Shown piece by piece: positions 12,501-24,500 of a DNA stretch of 64,000 bases. The notes under the pieces are model-generated. The model had not been told where the DNA came from, did no database searches, and saw nothing but the letters and a program-made list of their open reading frames with translations. Positions within the stretch are counted from its first letter, which is position 1. Each line of letters opens with the position of its first letter. Position numbers and translations under genes: made by a program. Source of the stretch: Mauremys mutica (lineage: Eukaryota; Chordata; Testudines; Geoemydidae); the NCBI RefSeq assembly GCF_020497125.1, contig NC_059094.1, positions 3,699,733 to 3,763,732 of the forward strand, read 5' to 3'.

Positions 12501-15500
12501 CAGGAGAATGGGTGCTTAAGCAGGTGATAGCCCACTTGACTTTACTGATACCTGTCTGGGGGTACCAGTGTGTCTGTCTCTGAAAAATGGTTTGTGGGTG
12601 TTACTCAGACTTAAAATATTTCAGTAACAATCATACAGTAGAATTTCAACTTCACATAGTTTTCTACACATATTTCAATGGGATAATAATGTTTAGCAGA
12701 TTAAGAGTTTTCAAATGATACCTCAAGTCAAATTTTATACAAAGTATATCATAATCTTGTAAAAAGGGGTGACCACAACAGCATAAACTGTCACACCCCT
12801 CCTGTTGGCGTAGGAAGCATCTTCACTGAAGCGCTACAGTAGCACCACTGCAGCATTTGAAGTGTAGACAAGCTTGAAACTCCTCTGTGCCCCTGAGTTA
12901 TAACCCAGTGTGATCCTCTACACACTGAGCTTAATACTTCATGGCTTGTTTTAATATTGCACTTCTCAGACCCAGCAATCACAAGTTATATCTCAGATCT
13001 CTACATGAGAGCTGGGATACAGATAGCTCGGTTAGTATCAAGTGCTTAGTAAATTTGTAAAGATTAAAGTGTTCTCTTACCTAGCCACTGCTAACTACAG
13101 GAAAACATGCAGAGCTTTTCGACTAGTCTAAACAGCTGACCCTTAAAAAGGACAGTCAACTTAAAGTCATATGTTGGGAACAAACATTTCTTCAGCTTTA
13201 CCAACAACATTAGATTAGAAAGTGAAAATTTTTGAAATCCACTTTGCCTGTCACTATCTTTGCTCTTTTTACAGTCCTATGAAGTTGACCAATGAAAATC
13301 AGTGAAGTCAATTGCATTTTCAGGTTCTTGATGTCACAACACATTCAAGCCTTTACTCATGGTACAGCCAGATGTTTTACAAACTAGTGAGTGTTGGAAT
13401 ATAGGCCCTGCAGGATGAGTGAAAGATGAAGATTTTTTACCCTGAAGTTGATGGCTGTGACATGTGGCATATGGAAGAAGGGCAGGATAGGCGATTGCAA
13501 GACAAGAAACAATCAGAGCAGGGATGCCAGGGCATCAGAGTAGCACGTCAGAATCCCAATGAGGGAAATCACTTACTAAAGTGTTAAATATCTGCTATTT
13601 GACTATCGTCGCGCTCTGCACTCTACAACGCACACAAGACATAGTCCCTGTCCCAAGGAGCTTACATTCTAAACAGACAAACAATGTATTGCAGACAATA
13701 CTAGGTGATAGGAGATGCATCAACAAAGTACTTAAAATAAGCCTGAAGACTTACTAGGTTCTCCCCCCCCCACAAATTGGGGTGGTTATGTTGTGTAGTA
13801 GAAAAAAAAATTGTGAATTAAAACTAGACTGTGGCTTGGGAAGAATACAATTAAATAAGTTCCAGAACATGAATTGTTAAAAGGGAAGAGAGAGGATTTT
13901 TGGAACCATAACCAAAATATGTACTTGATCTGCTGGTCCAATCTCCTGTGAGACAGGGGCAATTTTCCCTTCCTGGCCAAAGATCCTACAATATTGCTCA
14001 CTGCAAGCCAGTGAACAGTGACTCCCAGCTCCTCAGGTTCGCTTCACCAGGCCTCAGATTCCTAATACTCCAATTTCTCCCTTAGCAGCATTACTTTGGC
14101 TGCCCCTACTTTGTAACCTTTCGCTCCCTGAACGGTTTTGTTCCCACTGCTGGACTCTAGGCAAGTGAGAAGCATTAACCTTTATTGTAAAAACATTACA
14201 ACGCAAACTATAGCAACAAACCCCTGCAATAAGCAGCTCAGAATCAGTCGAATACTACTTACTTTGCATTGGACATTTGGGCTCCCCAGGCATTAGTTAA
14301 ATGAGCTTCTGCTTACAAAACCAGGCTCCTGGAGCACTTCTGACAAGGAGGGCGGCTGGTCAGAATCCGAGACCAGCTACATGAAAACCTTCAATAGCAT
14401 ATATACTTTTAGGGGATAGGCAGACAATTCTGACCCAACATTTCAGTTTGGTAAAATAAGGCTTTGCACAAAGCAACAGTTTTGGAAATACTTGCTTTTT
14501 TTTTTTTGTTTGTTTAAATTGTGTTTTGTTTGAGATTTACCCATGTTCTAGAAAGATGAATTCAAACTCACCAGATGCAGAGAAGTGCTGCTAGGATGAT
14601 AAGAGGAAGGGAGAACTCATCTTATGAGGGGAGATAAACTAGCCAAGTTCTTTTAAGCCTAGCAAAATGAAGGCTTAGAGGGAATAAGGCTGCTCTCTAT
14701 AAATACAATGCAGGGTAAACACAAGGGATGGAGAAGAGCTCTCAAAGCTAAAGGAGAATTCTGGCGCAAACTGGCCATGAATGTATTTAGGTTGGAAATT
14801 AAAAGAAGGTTTCTAACCATCAAAGGAGTCAGGTTCTGGAACAGCCTGTCAGTAGGAAGAGTGGGGGCAAACCACCTCCTAACCAGTTTTAAGATGGAGA
14901 ATGCAACATTTATTTACACGACTATATGAATGGCTACCTCTGAGAGCAAGAGACTAGACTTGCTGATCTGGAAGATCCCTTCCAGTCCTACATTCCTAAA
15001 CCCAATCACCATGCCACCATGTAGCTGATGGATTCACAGCACAGCTTCCTGACTGGGACCCAGTGCACGTACACAACGGGGACTTTGCACTTCATCAAAA
15101 TAAATTAACAATATTAAGCCTGGCTGACTGTGGTGAAAGGTTGGGGGCTGGATCACTGTTAATAAAAATAATAATTAAAAAAAAAGTGTGTCAGGGGAAG
15201 AAAGGGTCACTTTGAGGTGCGCATAGAGAGGGAAGGGTCACTTTGGGGTGTACATGGGAGGGGAAGACTAGGAAATAAAGCAATGGAATTCAATTCCCCA
15301 TCAACAGATGGGTTAAATCCCATCTCCTTCTGCATCTAAATGCTTATTACATCTATTTTCATACCTCAATTAGTTTGTCTCCTTTGACTACATCCAGATG
15401 CAAGCCAGGAGGAGGTTTTCCTGCCCTGGAAAATAAGGAGAGAAATAAATATTGATGTGTAGTATTGTTAACATTGTACCATCATTCTATCAGTCCCAAA

Positions 15501-18500
15501 CAAATCCAATCCAAATCCAGGTTTACTGCGAAAAATAATAGCCCCACAAGTGTCCTGTATGTGAGGTCCCAGATTTCTTTTGTGTACAGACAAAAATCTC
15601 TCTGTACTTACCAAGTTATTCAGTTGCCACAGCACACTGAGGTTAGATGGGCTTGAAACACTCACCAGAAACCTGCTAGCCATCAAAGGAAATCAACCAG
15701 CAAGAGATACACAAAGATAAGGGGGATAGTGCTGCCATTAACAACTTCCTTGGATAATGCCAGGTGAGAGAAACAGCCAACTCCCAGCTTCTGGAACTGG
15801 AGAAGGGCTGGGGTTGCTAACAAGGGCTGACCCTGCACCCTGCTTGGGGACTCCCATCTCTTGTATTAACTACTAGCTAGTAGATATCTGATAAACCTGA
15901 AGCCCCCTGCATATCTCTTCAGCTACCAGAAGCGAGACAGTGGTTTCCCCCACTGCTGCATTTTAGAACCTCCTGATTGTTGGGGAAACAGTGAGGACAC
16001 ATCTCTTGTACTTGTACATCTTTGGTACTCTACTCCTTCACTAGAAATACCCCCATTGCTTGCTTCTGGTGCTGCTCAAACGTTCTACGCAACTACATGA
16101 TTCTCAGCTACACGCTGCCCACCAATTTCTGAATAGCTGGAGTGTAAGAGACCAGAGTCTCTGCTACTGTTGGGAAGCTCTGTACAATAGTAGTGACACT
16201 GAAGCATTGGGAAAGAAATTTGTAATTGAAGTTCACCTCATTGATTACCTGCAGAGGTCAATGTTTTGGGGATATGCTTCAGAACCATGTGGAAAACAGC
16301 ATGTTGGGGGCTGTGCATGTGCTTTTCCAGATCTAAAATGTTTGAACAAAGGACACAGAAGAAATCACAGCCCTTATCCCTCATTTCCTTTCCTCCTCCA
16401 AAATTTAGCAGAAAATCTTTGTATCAAAGACCTCTCTTTGTATACAGTCTCACCAGCCACTACCTTAGCCTCCTAAAGACTCACTTCTGCTGTGATGCCT
16501 ACAAAACACTGGCTGCTGCTCATAGCTAGGCAGATGAGAAGCCCCAGATTGTCTTTCTACTCCTTCCTTCCCCTACTCTTTGCACTTACTAACGTTACAC
16601 TTCCTACCATTCCCCATCCTCTTTCTACCTGTAAGTTTAAACAAAAAACCAAAAACAAACAAAACCCCAAAACCCAAACACACACAAGAAAACACGCAGC
16701 TAACAAAATTGTGCCAATTCATTGTCTATGAATTTATTGCATGTTATATTTCCCTCCTCTACCCTTTGCATCTCAGGCTTTGTCTACACTACACTTTCTT
16801 CATTAAAACTTTTGCCGCTCAGGGATGTGAAAAAAAAAAAACACCATGAAAGTTTTAATGACGAGAAGTGCTGGTGTGGGCAGCACTTCAATCGCAGGAG
16901 CTGCTCTCCTGTCGATGAAGTTACTGCCCCTCGTGGGGGGTGGCTTTATTGTCACCAGGAGAGCTCTCTGGCCACGCTGCTTACCTTACAATGGCGCAGC
17001 TGCAATAGCACAGCCACACTGTTGTAAGGTGTGCAGTGTAGACTTGGGCTTAGAATCCAAGGCTTTCAGCGCAGGAACCATCTCTTCCCTATGTTTCTAT
17101 AATGCCCAGCACGATGAAGCCCTATTCCTGGCTGAGGCCTTTTGGCACCACCAGAATAAAGGTGTTTATTGTTAACAGCAACATGTGGAAACCTTATGAT
17201 TCTAGCAGAATCTGACACTCACTGGAAAAGGCTAGATCAGAACTCAGTGGCTCAATCCAGGCTGCCATGTTCAGGTTCCTAGGGAGACAAGGTGGGTGAG
17301 GCAATATCTTTTATTGAACCAACTTCTGCTGGTGAGAAAGAGAAGCTCTGGAGCACCAAAAGCTCTTCTTCAGGTCTGGGAAAGGTACCCCCAGAGTCAC
17401 AGCTAAATGCAAGGTGGAATAGGTGGAAAGAGGAGGTTAGTGGGTTATGAAATTAAACTATATAAATAACAGGTAGACACTAAAAATCATGGTCTGAACA
17501 GACATTGGATTATAGCTTATTACAACAATCTAACCCACTAACCCCCTCTTTTTGTTTTAAGACTGCAGAGGTGTTAATGGGCCACTCTATCTTGAATGGT
17601 CCCTCGCAATATGTTTAGTTTAAGTAGCACAATCTGTTCCACTTTGCATTTAGCTGTGACTCGAGTACCTCTCCCAGATTTAAAGAAGAGTTCAGTGTGG
17701 CTCGAAAGCTTGTCTGTCTCACAAATCGAAGTTGGTCCAATAAAAGATATGTCTCTTTAATATCCTGGGATTAACATGGTTATTCACATGGCTGAAGTTG
17801 TGTAACTTCTATCAATCCCCCCCCAGTGTAGATCAGGCCTGAGTGTAGGAAACTGTCATCCCAAGCCCCAGGGTGGCAGGGTTCCGGCTGTCAGACACCT
17901 GGGGCTCACAGCCAGAACCGTCTGATGTGAGCAATGCAGGGTCTACACTGAGGTTGTGTTGACCTAACTATATTGACCTAAGCACTACGCCTCTTGTGCA
18001 GGTGGGGTTATTAAATCGGTGAAGTGGGTGACTTACATCAGCAGGAGCAACACTGTAGTGTAGGCCAGGCCTGTTGGGCCATTTCTCATTTTCCTCTGTA
18101 GCAAAGAAGTCTAGCTGGAGCATGCCATTTGTACTGAATGATGTTTCTACTACTGAGACTGTTTGCTAGAATAGTGTCTTTTCCAAGGAGATGGCCAGCC
18201 AGGCTTTCTGATACAAATACACCACTCAAAGCAGAACTCTCTCTTTGAAAAAGCAGCATGGGAAAGCTCCCCTTGATGACTGATGTAGTATATCAGTGTG
18301 GTGCTCTCCACCAGGATTTATACGGTTTTGAATGTGGGGAGGAAGTGACTTGAGGGTCAAGTGAATTTTTCTCCAACCTAGAACATTTATGGGAGGTCTG
18401 GTTTCCTTGGTTTTCCACTGCTCTGAGACTTTCCAAACCTGTGCACAATTATTTTTGGTTGAACAAACAAAAGATACTTTCTTACAGGCATTCTTTGGAA

Positions 18501-21500
18501 CTGTACCCCCTTTTAAGAAGTCTTGTTCATCTTGGGCCATAATCATCACTGAGTGAATGCTGTCTAGCTGGGAAGAATAGACCTGTTTTAGACATTGTTC
18601 TAGTAGTCTCAGAGTCTAGCAAATGGATTGACAAGTGCAGGAGGTCATTAGCCCCAGAAACCTCAGATGGAACCATACTTTGTCTAAGTTGGGATATGGG
18701 TACTTTGATTGCTTACTGCGTCTCCTAAAACTTGCTTGAAAGAATATAAGCAGTTGTCAACTTGAAATCAAGAACGCCCCCCGTGGAAAGTAGAGTTGGG
18801 TAAAAGAACAGCTTTTTATTGTTGATCTTGAGCTCCAATTAATACTTCCTCAAAGCACAATGCACCCTGTGGAGGCTGATCCTTAAGTAGCTAGCCACCA
18901 AGAGAGCCAAGTGTTAATTTTTGGTATCTCAAATAAACAGATACTGGAAATAAGCAGATCAGAGAACTATCCATGATAGGTCTGTTTAAGATGTCCACAC
19001 AGTGTGCAGAGGCAGTCAAAAAAGCAAACAGGATGTTAGGAATCATTAAAAAGGGGATAGAGAATAAGACTGAGAATATATTATTGCCCTTATATAAATC
19101 CATGGTACGCCCACATCTCGAATACTGTGTACAGATGTGGTCTCCTCACCTCATAAAAAATATACTGGCACTAGAAAAGGTTCAGAAAAGGGCAACTAAA
19201 ATGATTAGGGGGTTGGAGAGGGTCCCATATGAGGAGAGATTAAACAGGCTAGGACTCTTCAGCTTGGAAAAGGGGAGACTAAGGTGGGGATATGATAGAG
19301 GTCTATAAAATCATGAGTGATGTGGAGAAAGTGGATAAGGAAAAGTTATTTACTTATTCCCATAATACAAGAACTAGGGGTCACCAAATGAAATTAATAG
19401 GCAGCAGGTTTAAAACAAATAAAAGGAAGTTTTTCTTCACGCAGCGCACAGTCAACTTGTGGAACTCCTTACCTGAGGAGGTTGTGAAGGCTAGGACTAT
19501 AGCAGCGTTTAAAAGAGAACTGGATAAATTCATGGTGGTTAAGTCCATAAATGGCTATTAGCCAGAATGGGTAAGGAATGGTGTCCCTAGCCTCTGTTTG
19601 TCAGAGGATGGAGATGGAGGCAGGAGAGAGATCACTTGATCACTGTCTGTCAGGTTCACTCCCTCTGGGGCACCTGGCATTGGCCACTGTCAGTAGACAG
19701 ATACTGGGCTAGATGAACCTTTGGTCTGACCCGGTACAGCCATTCTTATGTTCTTATTATGTTCTTATGCAGCAAGACTTTTTGTAAACCCTCTCAGACC
19801 TGTAGCAAGACTGCAAAGAATGATCCTTTTATAGCAGAGGTGGGTAGACTACGGCCTGTGGGCCACATCCGGCCTGCAGGACTGTCCTGCCTGGCCCCTG
19901 AGCTCCTGGCCCAGGGGGGCTAGCCCTGGCCCCTCTCCCACTTTTCCCCCCCTCCCCGCAGCCACGATCCTCCTTCCCTAACTGGCCCTCCATACAATTT
20001 ACGAAACCCTCAGGCCACAAAGTTTGGCCACCCCTGTATTATAGTAATGGTTGTACCTCACACAATCTTAGTTTCTTCCTGAGGAGAGGCTGAATAGGCA
20101 TCTGGAAGTAAATCCTACAATGTTTGGAGGAATTCTGGTGGCTTGGGGTCACCAGATGAAATCGAAATTTCAGATGCATCTGTTCAGAACTCAGATCTGG
20201 AATGGGATAGAGATTTCCTCGTTTTTGAGAATGAAAGTCATGGGAATAAAATCCTTTCCACAGAACTTGTTGTAGGAAACACTGGATTAAATTTCATGGC
20301 CTGTGTTATGCATGCCAGACTAGATGACCATAATGGTCTCTTTTGGCCTTTATATCTATCAATGTACAGCTCCCAGTTGAAGATGGGAAATGATTTTGTC
20401 CTTTATAACTGTTCTAAAAAGAGGATTCTTGAAGAAGGATGAAGTAGCAGTTTCAATTGGATAGGGTTCTTTGTCTCCCATCAGGATTCATTTTCACTGT
20501 TAAGTAGTTGCCTAATTTTACACTGACACTCCTGGTGGGTGAAGAGATTCCTGTGTGTAGCCTGGCTTGGTTGGTTCAACCTGTAAAGCATTTTGGCATT
20601 CTCCATGAAGAAAACGTCTATTGTCAAAGCCCAGTGTGCTCCATGGTAAACTTAATTTAAATCATGAGGCTAGGCCTGTGGATTCTGTGATATTTCAGTG
20701 CAATAGAGTGAAGCGTTTACAACAGCATCAAAAATGAAATTTGAGTTTGTATTGTATTGTATTATTTTCCTATAATTCAGTCAGTACAATATTCCTTGTT
20801 AACTTGATTGGTTCCATTTATTTATACTACCCTTGCATTTTCAATAGGCTTCAGGTTTCTGTACTGAAGATACATTACTACACTGTAGCAGCCAGGGGAA
20901 GGCGTCAGGCTTGGCAACGGGGCAAGGCACAGTGCAAGTTTTCGGCACCAAGGGAGGCAGTTTGGGATTACTGGCTGGAAAGTGATCAGCAGTGAAATGG
21001 TTAAAAGGACACCATCAATTTTAAAATCAGATTTCCATCTGAAAATTTTGTATCTAGAAATGTTAGAAGTAATCCCCAACATCACTCTAGCAAAAATTAC
21101 TGATTTGTCTGTTTCACCGTTTGTTGCATTACTCATAAAACATGGAGAGTTCACGTGGATTCTCTCTCAGGTTCAGCAACAAGGTGTTTTATCAGTATTA
21201 GCAGCAGCAGCAAAGCTGAAACTGAAACAGGAGAAGACAGGAGTGTGCGCACAGAGAAAGGTGAGGGAAAAAGGTCGGAGCCCTTACACATTTGAGGTTG
21301 GTGCTTTCAGGCCCAAACAGAACACAGAAATTCTCAAAAAAAATCGAAGTGATGCTAATTATAGCATACTTTACAGCTGAATTTTTAAATTGACCTTTAA
21401 AAAATTCAAGTTGACAGTATTCCTTTCACAATATTCAGATTGTCATCTTTAGGTTTGAGTGTTAACACACCATTAAGACAAATGGGACAGTTCACACTTC

Positions 21501-24500
21501 TCAGTGCTATTATCTGAGGGTAACAACAGTACATTGTTACCTTCAGTTCACCTTTGGAGAACTCTTTGCAACAATAAGGTCTTGTCTAGATTAGATATTT
21601 TAAAAAGTATTTTTAAAATGTGTTAGCTGTTAAAGATATGGGCTGAACAAGTTTTATTTTAATGTGTTAATTTCAAATCAGGCCACTTACTTAGGTTTCT
21701 AAATGTGGATTTAGGAGCCTAAATTTAGTCACCTCTTTCATAAAATCTTGGCCTACATTCCTATTATATACATCCCAGCGCCTGGCTTGTAGGGCAAGGT
21801 GGAATTTCCTGAACTCTGAAGGCATTCATCCTCTCCAGATAACAAACACTGTGACTTCTCCACCAGTGAGAGCTTGACCTTGGTTCAAAGATACTTGTGA
21901 AGTGCAATTTGTATCTTTAAAATGTTCCAGTTTACACCAAATTTTTATGTAGATCCTTGAGACCCAACTACTCGCTTCTCCAGACTTGCTTGCTGAAACC
22001 AACTATTCCCTTGCCAACTGCCTCCTGATGAACAAATGTTTCAAGTCTTGTATCACGTTATATTTCATACACAGATAATTGAGGGTCACCCTGCATGATA
22101 TAAACATCTCAGGGATCACCTGAAACTTTTGGTGAATGAAGGATTCAGATAACCAGGAGTTCAGGAACACTGTACAGCTGAAGCCTGCTCCTGCGAATCC
22201 TCTCCAGCCCAGGGAGGCATAACTGGAGGACAGTTTGCCATGTTCCCTCTGTATACATATGATTTTCATACCCAGGTTTTATAAACCCACCACTGGGCTT
22301 ATGTCAAGACCTTGTAGTCCATGTTTCAGTTCAGAAGAAATTAAAACTAAGTTTATGAACAAGAATTTATAAACAAACAGGTGCCAGCATAGTTTATAAC
22401 AGTAAAGCTTTTAAACAAAGCATGAAATTCTTAATCTTTACTGGGATGATACTTCAAGATCAGAAGAAATAAAAATAATAAAGTCCACCTGCAAGCAGCT
22501 CCCCACAACTGTTTAAAACACAAACACCAATGGCAGAGCGTGTCTGACACTTTCTATTACAAAGCTGAGTTACTTATAACATGGCCAAACTTTAAACATT
22601 GGGGTTGATATTTTCCATTCTAGGAGCCTGCCGCATGCTGAATTTTTTTTGAGAGTGTTAGTAAAAAGCTGTTTTCAAGAGGAAAAGTTGGGCAAGCCAA
22701 CATTTTCCTGGTGCTAGAATATTCTTTCAATGATTTAACTGAGAAGTTTTATCACCTGCATGCTTTGACGGAGGAACTTGAAATTTGGCAGGGATGTTGC
22801 TCTTGTGTCAGAGATGCAGCTTTTGCTGTTCTAGTGTAAATCCAGCAAATTTGGACGAGTTAAAAGCCTCTGAAAAATTGCAGTTTGCACATGCTTCTGT
22901 AGAGGTTTGTTAAAAGCCAGCAGCATTCTTCCCTGAAGATTCTGTCTGCACCAAGTATGCTCCATTCCCACACAGGTCCTGCGTGGTAACTGGACTGAGC
23001 ATGCGCCATAAGGAAGGCATTTCCTACAATTGCTTCTCTCACCCATTGCAGGCTTCTATGATGCCAGGTATCAGAACTAAGAACAGGGACACTGTCCCTC
23101 TTGTGCTCGCAATGCCATGGAGAAGGAGGAAGCAGTCTGACTCGAATGCAAAGAGGTGAGGAGTGTAGCGGAGTGAGTAGGTGTAGGCTGGGAACAACAT
23201 GAGTAAAGGGGACAGAAGCCAGGGACAGGGATAGAAGATGATGTATTAATGACTAGGGCACATTCCATTCCAGAATCTGGAAGTCCTCAGTTCCTTTTCA
23301 TGTCTCAACATTCCTATCCAGAAAATATCCGAGAATCCCACTGATAAAATGTGCAGCTCTTCCTCCCCTAGTGGCTGGTCCACATAGAGGATACGAGACT
23401 ACTACTACCACAGATACTCAGTTCTCAAATTATAGAAGTCGGTGGCCTACAGGTCCCAATCCTGCCGATGACCCACAGGATGGTCAATATAATTTCACCT
23501 TACCGATTTTTTTTTTTTAAAGCCAGGAATTTACATTTAAAAACCTACATTAAAAAAAACAAAACACAGGTTGTAAGCTCTCAAAAGTTAAAGTGCCAGA
23601 ATGAAGGTTACACATACAACTTTAATAAAACCCATGTGTGTGTATACATTATAAGCCTTTAACATACTATTTATTCTGTCTCATTCTGTGCACATGACTA
23701 GGGCCCTACCAAATTCACTGTCCATTTTGGTCAATTTCACGGCCATAGGATTTTAAAAAGTGAAAATTTCATGATTTCAGCTATTTAAATGTGAAATTTC
23801 ACAGTGTTTGTAATTATAGGGGTCCTGACCCAAAAAGGAGTTGTATTGCAAGGTTATTGTAGGGAGGGTTGTGGAACTGCTACCCTTACTGCTGAGCTGG
23901 CCCTCTGTCAGCAGACTCTGCTCTCCAGCCACCCAGCTCTGAAGGCAGCGCAGAAGTAAAGGTGACAATACCACAACCCCCCTAAAATAACCTTGTGACA
24001 CCCCCCCACACAACACTCCCTTTTGGGTCAGGATCCCAATTTGAGAAACACTAGTCTCCCCTGTGAAATACGTATAGTGTGTGCTTTTACCCTATACAAG
24101 ACCAGATTTCACAGGAGGAGACCAGATTTCATAGTCCGTGATGCGTTTTTCATGACCATGAATTTGGGAGGGCCCTACACATGATGGATGGTGCTCAGGG
24201 AATGAATCATGGTTCAGTAGTGAATGAGACTGTCACCTGTAGGATCCCTACCTTGTTTATTGCAAATGGGATGGTGTGTCGCAAAAGAGGCAGGGGATCG
24301 AAGGAAGAGAAAGAATGGTCTCTCCTGGTTAAGACGGCTGAATGACACTCTGGACAATTGGATTCTACACTTGCCTGTGTCACACAGTTCCTATGTGATG
24401 CTTGGCAAGTCACTTAAACAAAACTTTTCACAAGTGGTCACTAATTGGGTTTTTCCATTTTCTGGGTGCCTGACTTGAGACATTTGGGGATGGATTTGCA

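Noticed and set aside
16060..16476. 138-residue plus-strand frame
   Set aside because: It lies in PPP1R8 intron 1, has no recognisable domain, and shows no splice or promoter support.
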